Below, in pieces: positions 1 to 6,578 of a stretch of DNA of 9,742 nucleotides (the first letter of the stretch is position 1; the number at the start of each line of letters is the position of its first letter). A program made the translations under genes and the position numbers. This DNA comes from JBHIBA01 sp046758845 (GTDB lineage Bacteria > UBA8248 > JACPRG01 > G963555815): assembly GCA_046758845.1 (NCBI GenBank), contig JBHIBA010000169.1, forward strand, positions 1 to 9,742, written 5' to 3'. The notes beneath the pieces are model-generated. The model made no database searches. It worked only from the letters and a program-made list of their open reading frames with translations, and had not been told where the DNA came from.

Positions 1-311
1 ATCCACATGGCCTGGGCCCCCGGGTCCGCCACATAGATCGCCTGCCCGCTCGCGGCCACACCGGTGGGCCGGACGAACCACTCCTCCCTCCCGCCGGCGA
101 GGAATTCCCCGAGCCGCTGCCAGAAGGAGGGCCGGATACCCAGGTCCGCAGGCCGTGCCACCGCCCGCAGGAAGCGAATCCTCGGTTGCTGAGGAGGCGG
201 GGGCCATGTCAGCGGCTCGGCCAAGGCCGGCTGCGGGGCCGGGGGCTCGCTCGGCAGCGGCCCGCAACCGGCGGCCAACAGGGCGATGGTCAGCAGGACG
301 ATGGCACGCAT
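1..311 (-). CDS. NHL/beta-propeller lipoprotein, N-terminal part (runs off left edge)
   Basis: About 103 codons are visible from ATG at 311, and the C-terminus lies outside the window. The N-terminus is a lipoprotein signal with lipobox LLAAGC (Cys16). A proline-rich linker contains a WPPPP motif followed by RIRF, then the start of a propeller blade (RPTGVAASGQAIYVADPGAQ), typical of NHL repeats. The same order (lipobox, WPPPP, RIxF, DLG, then blades) occurs in the lipoprotein at 6579-7742, so the two are paralogues. It starts 26 bases after the barrel gene's stop and is probably co-transcribed with it. Known: NHL propellers are protein- or ligand-binding scaffolds and recur beside multiheme cytochromes. 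Inferred: a membrane-anchored accessory of the barrel/cytochrome complex. Its full length and number of blades cannot be seen. Confidence 0.8.
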   Translation of the reverse strand, partial: MRAIVLLTIALLAAGCGPLPSEPPAPQPALAEPLTWPPPPQQPRIRFLRAVARPADLGIRPSFWQRLGEFLAGGREEWFVRPTGVAASGQAIYVADPGAQAMW

Positions 312-337
312 CCTCAAGCCCGTCTCTTGCTCCCCGG

Positions 338-2965
338 TCAGAACCGGCGGATGATGCGCAGGGTGGCCCGGTACTCCTTCGTGTTGGTCTCTCCCCGCTG
401 CCGATCGAAAAACTCCAGAGCGGGATTCACTTCAAGTTTGCGGAACAGCCAGCGCACGCGCAGACCCGCCTCGGTGGTGCGCTCGGTGGGCGCCAGCGAG
501 TCTTTAAGATAGCGCACCGCGGTGGAGGTGTCGACGAACAACTGGGCGCCGAGGCTGTAGGTCAGGGCGGCTCGCCCGGTCAGGGTCGTCCGGCTCTGAG
601 TCCGCGGACGGGAGAACTCCGAAAAGGCCTGATCCCCGCTGATGTTCAGCGCCAGCGTGGGCAGAAGGGCGAGCGCCAAGGATTGGGCTGAGCGAACCGT
701 GTCAAAAGCCTGGCGGCTCGACGTGAACCGCCTCGCTTCCCCCAGCAATCTCGCCCGGAGGCGGCGACCGTCGTATCGCAACTCGGTCCCAACCGTGTCC
801 GACTGCATGTCGTTCAGGAACTGGCCATCGCGACCCGATAGCAACTCCTGCTCGCTCTGTTCATGGATGAAGAAGGGGCGGATCCATCGGTAGTCCAAGC
901 TGACATCGGCGCGCCACGTCGTTGTGGTGAACGTGAGGGAGGGGGAGACGGTAAACCGGTAGTCAACGGCAATCGTGTCCCCGGGGTTGATGCCCGGCGT
1001 CGTCGCCGAACAGGGGAGGGGAACGATCTCGGTGATGTCACCATCGGTCCGCAGCGTATAGTCCCCTCCGAGAACCAGCGGGGTGGGAGGTCCCGGCGCG
1101 GGGAGGCAGCCGGCGGGCAGCGGGCCCACCGCCACCTTCGTGACCACGACCGAGGACGGGACGACGAAGGGATTGCGCAGGGCGATCGGAAGGGCGAAGG
1201 GGGTGGCGGCGGTGTGGGTCTCCTGAGAGACGGAAGTCTCGGCAACGCCAAACCGGTCGTCCTCGTATTGGAATTCTCCCCCCAGACCCACGTTCAGCCG
1301 GCCCTCTCGGGGCAGGCGCTTGGTGTAGGCAAGGTCCAGGCGGCCGCGATAGGTGTCCTTCTCGCCCCCCGGCAGGGTCTGAACTGTGCCGTCCACCCCC
1401 AGGGTGGTCGTGAGACTCTCGTACAGCCGGTGCTGCAAAGTGGACTCCCCCGCGTGCGTGGTCGTCACGCCGGCGGATGTTTCAGTGCGTACAAAAGAAT
1501 ACCGGAAATCTGAGCGGAGCCGTTCGGTGTGGTCGATGCGCAGCAACTCATTCAGGTTCCAGTTCGTCAGCTCCGTGACACCCGTGCGGGTGAACACATG
1601 CAGGCGGGAGTCCCAGCGACGGTTCAGCTCCGGCCCGAAATCCAGGCTGTAGTTGAGTTCGCCCTCATGGCTTTGGAAGCTGAGATCCGGGAAGACCTTG
1701 TCCGAGAGGTCGAGGAACTCGTACCGGAGGTCCATCTCGCTGTCAATCCACCCGCGCCGGCCCTCATAGGTGATGATGTTCCGCTCCTCTTCGCGGCGCG
1801 TCACGATGGCGCCCGCGCGCGACTCATCTTCCCGTGACTCCCGGCGAAAGGCCAGCGTCGAAGGGATGTATGACCGACTGACAAAGAGCGTCGCCCCCAA
1901 GTTCTCGCTCAGGACCTCGGTCTGACCTGCCAGCTCGCGGGACACGAAGGACTGGTCCCGGTTGGCGAGCAGATTCAGCGAAACCGGCCGCCCGGGAAGG
2001 ATGCCGGCGAAGGCGTCGAACCCCCACAGCCTGCCCTCGCGAGAATCGCTGGTGCCGTCCGTCTTGACCCCCTCCTGGGACAGCCCGAAGGTCCCCCCCA
2101 CGGTCAGCGTCACCAGCCGGGGATCGTAGATATAGGCCCCCGAGTTCCGCAGGGTGATCTGCTGCTCCGTTCGTCTCCTCTCGACGCTGGTCTGTTGGGA
2201 GCCCTCCGTCTTCGTGTCCTGGCGGGCATAGTCCAGCAGGCTGCGCATCGACCCTGCCCAGGTGCCCAGGCGGAAAGGCGGCGCCGAGGCCGCCCCCAAC
2301 TGAGTCATACCCAGTTGTCCCGGGACCGCCGCCACCTGAGACATCCCCAGATTTGATAGGTGAGGGGTGAGGACCCCGAGGGCATTCTCAAGGGCCTCCC
2401 CCCGATGCAGGGGAACCTGTGGAACTGGGGGATCTGGCGCCTGAGGCGGGGCCGCTGGGGGGCGAGCCGCACGGCGGCCCTGGGGGGCCGCAGGCAGCGC
2501 GAGCCTTGGTGCCTTTGCACCAGCAGGCCGGCGCCTGCGCTGTCGATCGCCAAGGCCTACGCCGTCTCCTTTACCCGGAACGAGGCCTTCCGGGACAAGA
2601 GGAAGATGCGCTCTGGATGTTTTCTGGGCTGGCTGTGCATCCAGAGGGTTGAGCAGCAGGAGCGGTTGCTGGTGGTGGTGGCCGTTGCCTCCCGGCTCCT
2701 CTCCCTGTGGGGTCGGCAGGCCGGAGGTGCGGGGGGGAACCGCAGGGTCCGGGCCGACACCGCCGAAAAACGGACGCACACCTGATTCACGCTGGGGAGA
2801 ATCCGTTTCCGGCGGGGGCTCTCTGCCCCTATCGCCGCCGCCGAAATTTCCTTTCGTCGGAGGGAACTGACCTGAAAACTGCGCATCCCTCAGCAGCACC
2901 ACCCCCCAAAAAACCCCAACCATCAGAGCCCCCGCGCCGAGAACTCGGAGAAGCCCCCGCCTCAT
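338..2965 (-). CDS. Large outer-membrane beta-barrel protein (candidate porin of a cytochrome conduit)
   Basis: The protein has 875 residues. It opens with a signal-like hydrophobic stretch (about 4-25). Residues 35-190 are a low-complexity, Pro/Gly/Arg-rich region containing a His triplet (96-98). From about residue 231 to the end there are many alternating polar/hydrophobic strands separated by charged turns, and the last residue is Phe (RIIRRF), the usual C-terminal signature of OM barrels. The barrel part, about 640 residues, is long enough for a barrel of MtrB size, but I see no diagnostic MtrB/PioB motif. Its ATG overlaps the stop of the triheme cytochrome gene (ATGA), indicating translational coupling. 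Inferred role: the outer-membrane sheath of an electron conduit. Odd: within residues 116-155 another frame has better codon use (see findings). It could also be an unrelated exopolysaccharide-type barrel. Confidence 0.8.
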   Translation of the reverse strand: MRRGLLRVLGAGALMVGVFWGVVLLRDAQFSGQFPPTKGNFGGGDRGREPPPETDSPQRESGVRPFFGGVGPDPAVPPRTSGLPTPQGEEPGGNGHHHQQPLLLLNPLDAQPAQKTSRAHLPLVPEGLVPGKGDGVGLGDRQRRRRPAGAKAPRLALPAAPQGRRAARPPAAPPQAPDPPVPQVPLHRGEALENALGVLTPHLSNLGMSQVAAVPGQLGMTQLGAASAPPFRLGTWAGSMRSLLDYARQDTKTEGSQQTSVERRRTEQQITLRNSGAYIYDPRLVTLTVGGTFGLSQEGVKTDGTSDSREGRLWGFDAFAGILPGRPVSLNLLANRDQSFVSRELAGQTEVLSENLGATLFVSRSYIPSTLAFRRESREDESRAGAIVTRREEERNIITYEGRRGWIDSEMDLRYEFLDLSDKVFPDLSFQSHEGELNYSLDFGPELNRRWDSRLHVFTRTGVTELTNWNLNELLRIDHTERLRSDFRYSFVRTETSAGVTTTHAGESTLQHRLYESLTTTLGVDGTVQTLPGGEKDTYRGRLDLAYTKRLPREGRLNVGLGGEFQYEDDRFGVAETSVSQETHTAATPFALPIALRNPFVVPSSVVVTKVAVGPLPAGCLPAPGPPTPLVLGGDYTLRTDGDITEIVPLPCSATTPGINPGDTIAVDYRFTVSPSLTFTTTTWRADVSLDYRWIRPFFIHEQSEQELLSGRDGQFLNDMQSDTVGTELRYDGRRLRARLLGEARRFTSSRQAFDTVRSAQSLALALLPTLALNISGDQAFSEFSRPRTQSRTTLTGRAALTYSLGAQLFVDTSTAVRYLKDSLAPTERTTEAGLRVRWLFRKLEVNPALEFFDRQRGETNTKEYRATLRIIRRF

Positions 2966-3306
2966 TTAGTTACCGCATGACACCGCCCGCAGGTTTTGAA
3001 TGTCACAGGCCATGCGATCTTGCCGTTGTGACAGGCCCCGCAGAACTTGCCTTCGAGGATTGCCTCCATCGAAACCTTATCGGCGCCTGCTTTCATCTTG
3101 AACATGGCGGGGTGGCAGGTGTAACACTTGTAGCGGATGCGATGGATCCAGTGTGGGAACACCGCCGCCGGCGTCCCTGTCTCTCCTCCCTCTCGCTTGA
3201 AGACCACGTCGCCTTCGACGGCGAGTCCCCGCGACAGCGTGAGCACAATCATGAAAGGCAGCAAAACCGCTACGATGAAGACTCGGCCGTTCATCTCGGA
3301 TTCCAT
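2962..3306 (-). CDS. Periplasmic triheme c7-type cytochrome
   Basis: The protein has 114 residues from ATG at 3306; an in-frame ATG at 3294 (MNGRVF) is an equally possible start. A signal peptide spans about residues 6-30 (hydrophobic IVAVLLPFMIVL). The mature part carries three CxxCH haem motifs: C61-YT-CH65, C89-GA-CH93 and C106-GR-CH110. Two free histidines (H52, H55, in FPHWIH) precede the first haem and are likely distal ligands, as in the c(7)-type triheme (nanowire_3heme-like) domain family; the ligand of the third haem is not obvious. The domain matches each half of the hexaheme lipoprotein at 3974-5140. Its last codons overlap the barrel start (ATGA). Role by family and context: periplasmic electron carrier delivering electrons to, or taking them from, the outer-membrane barrel. 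Confidence 0.9.
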   Translation of the reverse strand: MESEMNGRVFIVAVLLPFMIVLTLSRGLAVEGDVVFKREGGETGTPAAVFPHWIHRIRYKCYTCHPAMFKMKAGADKVSMEAILEGKFCGACHNGKIAWPVTFKTCGRCHAVTK

Positions 3307-3494
3307 CCCGCCAGGGAGGACGGCCGACAGGGCGCGTAGGGAGGTGAGAGAGTTCCCTTCAAGGCCGGCTCGTCGGGGTATAGATGAAATCGGGTGGCCG
3401 GTGCGACCGAAGAAATTTGCAAAGCGCCGGGAGCGCAAAGGACGCGCCCCGCGGAACCCAAGGGGCTGATTTTGGCGTGAGTGTCGCTTGAGCA

Positions 3495-3652
3495 GGGGGG
3501 TCCGGGGTCTCGACCCCCCGCCGGCTGAGGCCGCATCGTGGGGGCTTGTTCCCCTCCGCCCCGGCGAACCGAAGCCTTCGGTTCGCGCATAGGGGCTGCA
3601 TAGCTGCACAGTCCTCGCAGAGCGCGCCGATCTGACAGACTCTCTGTCGGAT
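3495..3652. repeat. Cluster of three strong hairpins
   Basis: There are three perfect or near-perfect inverted repeats. First: GGGGGGTC (3495-3502) with GACCCCCC (3512-3519), loop 9. Second: GCGAACCGAA (3564-3573) with TTCGGTTCGC (3577-3586), loop GCC. Third: ATCTGACAGA (3630-3639) with TCTGTCGGAT (3643-3652), loop CTC, one G-T type mismatch. Their centres are about 68 and 66 bases apart. The 8-base word CGCTTGAG occurs at 3485 and again at 3715, flanking the cluster. None is followed by a convincing T-run, so they do not look like simple intrinsic terminators. Candidates are a REP/MITE-like intergenic repeat or a structured leader or small RNA. Confidence 0.6.
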
Positions 3653-3895
3653 GCAACCGGTCACATGGTGGAGAAGGCAGCGGACAGGACCGCGAGCGGC
3701 GTTGCGCCGGCTCACGCTTGAGAGCAGCCAGTATGGCCTTTCGATTTCCTGAAGGAGCGGGCCTGTGGCCTCTCCTGTCGTCTCGAAGCCTTGGAAAACT
3801 GGCTGGATTCTTCGCCGGAATTGAAGGCCGAAGGAGCGCCCGGACGCTTCGCCCATGCGGATCGCCATCATCCACTGGGCAGGGGAGGACTGACG

Positions 3896-3925
3896 CCTAT
3901 ACTATCAAACATCCCGCTAGATCAA
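3896..3925 (-). promoter_or_regulatory. Possible sigma70-type promoter
   Basis: On the minus strand, TTGATC (3925-3920) and TATAGG (3901-3896) are separated by 18 bases in a locally AT-rich patch. This would start a transcript through the hairpin cluster toward the triheme cytochrome and barrel genes, giving a leader of about 580 bases. It is only a motif match by eye. Confidence 0.2.
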
Positions 3926-3973
3926 AAGACGCTTCTCCTCATCCGAGAGAAATCATTCGCCCTTGTATTCGGC

Positions 3974-5140
3974 TCATTTCCCGGCGAGGAGCGGGTGGCA
4001 CCGGCCGCAGTTGGGGGGGACGGCGAAGGCGACCTTCCCGTGGCATCGCCCACAGGACTCTCCGGCGTAGATCTTCGCCATGGTTGTGGGGTTCGCCCCC
4101 CTCGCCATCTGGAAGATCGCGGGATGACAGTTGGGGCAGGCCAGCCACGCCGTGTGAGCCTTATGGGGGAAGACCGCCTTGAAGGCCGGGTTGCCGGATG
4201 AGACCATCTCCACGTCGATGGGCAGGACCGGCTGCTCCGGCGCCTTCGGGTCAAGGCCCGCTCGGGGGGCGATGACCTTGTCCTCCAGGGCCTTCGCCCA
4301 GTCCACGCCGCCGGCCCGATCTTCGGGAAGCAGCTTCACCGCCTCCGCCCACGTCTTTGTCCGCTCGAGTGGGTTTCGCGGCTCCTCGCTGGGGCGCCAG
4401 TCGGCCCGCGCAGGGATGGCAGCGGCGGTGTGACAGCGGGCGCAGTTCCCTTCAACGCCGAAGGCCACCTTCCCGTGACAGACGCCGCAAAATTGGCCCG
4501 CCTGGATCTTTGCCAGCGTCACCACGGCCGGCTCGGCCCCCCGTCCCAACGGGAAGATAGACGGGTGGCAATTCCCGCACGTGAGCCATCGCGTGTGGGC
4601 GCCGTGGGAAAAAGTCGCCGCGTAGAGCTTTGCGGGAGAGGAAGCCAGTTCCACGTCCAGCTCGAGAACTGCCTGCTCCGGCGCGTTCGGGTCAAGGCCC
4701 GGGCGGGGGGCGATGGCCTTTGCCTTCAGCGCCTCTATCCAATCCACCCGTCCGGCCTGGTCCTTCGGCAGCAGCTTGGCCGCCTCCGGCCAGGTCTTCG
4801 CCTCCTCGGCGGGGAGCGCGGCTCTCTCCGAAGGCGCGCCCAGCTTCGCGCCCTTTGCGGCCTCCCGCGCTGCGACCAGCTCCTTGCGCGCCTTGGCCAG
4901 CTCTTGCTGGAGTTCTTGGATTTCCCGCAGAAGGTCCCTGCGGACGCGGCGCGTGGGCGGCGGGGGTCCGACGCCATCGAAAAAGGTGGAGAGGACCTTC
5001 TTGCGGGACTCTGGGCCGCATCCCGTGAGCAGGGCGAGGATCAGGATTCCACTAATGGCAAGCGGCAGGGACGGCGCCCGTCGGGTCCGCCGGGGGCAAC
5101 CCCTGGGTCCCGACCCTGATGTCCCGCTCGGCGGCCGCAT
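3974..5140 (-). CDS. Hexaheme lipoprotein cytochrome with two tandem c7-type triheme units
   Basis: I chose ATG at 5140 (388 residues), with GAGG about 9 bases upstream; GTG at 5188 would add 16 residues. An unusually long basic n-region precedes a hydrophobic stretch and lipobox LLTGC (Cys41). A conserved-looking segment follows (KKVLSTFFDGVGPPPP), then a short coiled coil (about 67-99, rich in E, K, L and A). Two copies of one unit come next, each with a KTW-EA-KLLP linker, an IAPR-GLDP-APEQ segment, an HxxH pair and three haem sites. Haem cysteines start at 188, 218 and 233 in copy one and at 335, 363 and 378 in copy two. By family, these are c(7)-type triheme domains. The lipid anchor tethers it to a membrane; which membrane and leaflet cannot be told. 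Likely an electron relay in the same conduit as the triheme cytochrome and barrel downstream. Confidence 0.9.
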   Translation of the reverse strand: MRPPSGTSGSGPRGCPRRTRRAPSLPLAISGILILALLTGCGPESRKKVLSTFFDGVGPPPPTRRVRRDLLREIQELQQELAKARKELVAAREAAKGAKLGAPSERAALPAEEAKTWPEAAKLLPKDQAGRVDWIEALKAKAIAPRPGLDPNAPEQAVLELDVELASSPAKLYAATFSHGAHTRWLTCGNCHPSIFPLGRGAEPAVVTLAKIQAGQFCGVCHGKVAFGVEGNCARCHTAAAIPARADWRPSEEPRNPLERTKTWAEAVKLLPEDRAGGVDWAKALEDKVIAPRAGLDPKAPEQPVLPIDVEMVSSGNPAFKAVFPHKAHTAWLACPNCHPAIFQMARGANPTTMAKIYAGESCGRCHGKVAFAVPPNCGRCHPLLAGK

Positions 5141-5298
5141 CTGTCGCAACCTCGCCAAGTCGCAGGTCTCGCTGAATTCTCGCCTCACGCCTTAAGTTCC
5201 CGTCCATCCCCGTTTTCAGCCCGCGGCAATCCCCCCGGGCTGGCGAACGGACCACGTGCCGGTGCCTCGCCCCAAGAACTCAATCTCACAAATGGGCG

Positions 5299-5748
5299 TC
5301 AGTCGTCAAGGTGGAAGCGGGTGCGGACAACGTGCAGGTAGGTGAGGGCGCCCTCGCCGGGGGCGTAGTTCCTGAGCTCACGGATGGGGGTGGGAAGCAG
5401 CTCCTTCACCAGCGAGGCGGTGAGCGTGTTGACGGCGTCCTCCTTCTCGGGAGTGAGGGTCTTGAGCTTCGAGCGCAGTCGGGCCAGCTCCTTTTGCCGG
5501 ACGGCCTCGGCATGGTTCTGCAGGGAGACGATGGTCAGGTGTTCCTCCAGCCCGTCGCACGCGGATGGCCGGAGGGCTTCACCTTCCTGAGTGCGGACCT
5601 TGCGCTCTAGCACAGGCGTTTTCAAATCATTCTCCGGAAAATGAACCTACTCGCGGATATTGAGAGGAGTTCGTTTCTGGCCGATCTCGGCGACGAGTTG
5701 CTCCGCGGCGCCCTCACGGATGCCAGAGATCAGAAAGGAGGACGCCCA
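5299..5748 (-). pseudogene. hemA: Degenerate hemA (glutamyl-tRNA reductase): in-frame TAG and large internal deletion
   Basis: One reverse frame reads through a single TAG (5649-5647) and resembles HemA on both sides. Before it, LVAEIGQKRTPLNIRE aligns to the HemA N-terminus (consensus type GLNHKTAPxxIRE). The TAG occupies the usual lysine position, and VHFPENDL follows, matching the family's REK-aFPEDdL. Next comes EALRPSACDGLEE, matching the catalytic-Cys segment (STCNRvE). The sequence then jumps directly to the C-terminal dimerisation domain (about 5540 to 5299: SLQNHAEAVRQKELARL through LVKELLPTPIRELRNYA). Roughly 260 residues, including the NADPH-binding domain, are missing. The 327-base segment after TTG at 5625 is open and could be called as a small gene. 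The stretch upstream of LVAEIG (SSFLISGIREGAAEQ) is unassigned. HemA makes glutamate-1-semialdehyde for haem, so a remnant in a cytochrome locus is fitting, but this copy cannot be an active reductase. Confidence 0.75.
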
Positions 5749-5793
5749 TAGGTTACCTCCCCGGGAACAGAAGGCCCGGCGTCATCTGTGAGA

Positions 5794-5816
5794 AGGGCTT
5801 TGCATGCAACAGCCCT
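5794..5816. terminator. Hairpin downstream of the tetraheme cytochrome gene
   Basis: AGGGCT (5794-5799) pairs with AGCCCT (5811-5816), and TTGCATGCAA between them is itself palindromic, so the stem can extend with one bulge. It lies about 60 bases past the tetraheme stop on the minus strand. Only a weak TTCTC follows in that direction, so termination or mRNA 3'-end protection is a guess. Confidence 0.3.
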
Positions 5817-5877
5817 CGCCCCCGGGTTTCCCCCTTTTCTCTAAAGTTATCTCCCCGTCTTTTCTTGCATTCCCCCC

Positions 5878-6546
5878 TTACTTGATGTGACAGCTCTGGC
5901 AGAGGGAGGCCTCAGCCACGCGCAAGAACTTCGTAGCGTTCTTGTGAGGATCGTGGCACGAGGCGCACTCGATGCCCTTCTGACCGGCAGTGGTGCCGTA
6001 AATCTTCACCCCTGCGGGGGCCAAAACAAAACCATTCGTTGGAGCCGCGGTCGTGTGGCCCGTGGTGATGCCATTGTAAATGGCGCCGACCTGATCGGGG
6101 TAGGGGATGGCCACCGGGTGGTTTCCCAAGAGGTTGCCGCTTGGGGCGATCACCTTGTCGCCCGTGACAAAGTTTGTGGTGCTCCCCCAATCGGTACCGG
6201 AGATCACGTTGCCGATGGCCACGCTCCCGTCGTGGCAGCTCAGGCAGTACCTGGTGGTGCCGGTCCACGTGTTAATGTTTGTCGGCAGGTTCGTCCCCGC
6301 CACCGTCGTTTGGCCCGTGCCAAAGGTCAAGGTGTTCAGCGACAGCGTGTGGTTCCACAAAAGCCCCAGGCCTGAGCCCGGATTGTGGGGGACATGGCAG
6401 GTGCGGCAGGGGTCGCCGGCCTCACCGGCCGCCGAAAAATCGTGATCCGTTCCGGTAATCTGCCCGAACGCCACCGGAGGCGCGACCGCACCGGCCACCG
6501 CAACCGCCAGCGCGACAAGACAAATCTTCAGCCAGGTCCGCATCAT
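5878..6546 (-). CDS. Secreted tetraheme c-type cytochrome (doubled-CxxCH family)
   Basis: The protein has 222 residues, starting at the first of two ATGs behind a strong GAGGAGGAG ribosome site. A Sec signal peptide (about 1-28, ending AFG-Q) is followed by four haem motifs: C47-RT-CH51, C101-LS-CH105, C194-AS-CH198 and C216-QS-CH220. Landmarks typical of the doubled-CxxCH family are DHDFSAAG near the mature start, CHVPHNP after haem 1, LWNH, CHDGSVAIG, LLGNHPV and CASCHDPH, plus SLCQSCHIK at the C-terminus. Free histidines (35, 54, 66, 143, 164, 201) are enough for bis-His ligation of all haems. The Gly/Thr/Asn-rich middle suggests an extracellular or surface protein. The NHL lipoprotein gene ends 32 bases upstream. 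Four haems and this size recall the polymerising tetraheme OmcE of Geobacter, but no sequence seen here proves filament formation. Confidence 0.9.
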   Translation of the reverse strand: MMRTWLKICLVALAVAVAGAVAPPVAFGQITGTDHDFSAAGEAGDPCRTCHVPHNPGSGLGLLWNHTLSLNTLTFGTGQTTVAGTNLPTNINTWTGTTRYCLSCHDGSVAIGNVISGTDWGSTTNFVTGDKVIAPSGNLLGNHPVAIPYPDQVGAIYNGITTGHTTAAPTNGFVLAPAGVKIYGTTAGQKGIECASCHDPHKNATKFLRVAEASLCQSCHIK

Positions 6547-6578
6547 CTTCTCCTCCTCGCTTTGTTGCCCTCCTCTCT

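Larger units (their letters stand above)
3310..3973. other. Long intergenic region without a convincing gene
   Basis: The 664 bases between the triheme and hexaheme cytochrome genes hold no ORF with a recognisable domain. Overlapping reverse ORFs (for example 3359-3871) have mediocre third-position bias and Arg/Cys/Ser-rich composition. The middle (3495-3652) contains three strong hairpins, described separately. A possible promoter for the downstream minus-strand genes lies at about 3896-3925. The region probably separates two transcription units of the cytochrome locus. Confidence 0.6.

Noticed and set aside
3359..3871. 170-codon reverse ORF between the cytochrome genes
   Set aside because: It has no recognisable domain, no good ribosome site, an Arg/Cys/Ser-rich composition and weak third-position bias, and it runs through the hairpin cluster.
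5218..5241. AGCCCG/CGGGCT inverted repeat between the hemA remnant and the hexaheme gene
   Set aside because: The stem is short, the loop is 12 bases and no T-run follows on either strand; it is expected by chance in GC-rich DNA.
2557..5649. Amber (TAG) recoding, for example pyrrolysine, suggested by in-frame TAGs in the hemA remnant and the barrel's alternative frame
   Set aside because: The hemA copy also lacks its core, and the barrel frame with TAG is not the open one, so decay explains both more simply.
5641..5751. 36-codon plus-strand ORF starting MNLLADIERSSF
   Set aside because: It is antisense to the hemA remnant, whose family resemblance explains this stretch better.
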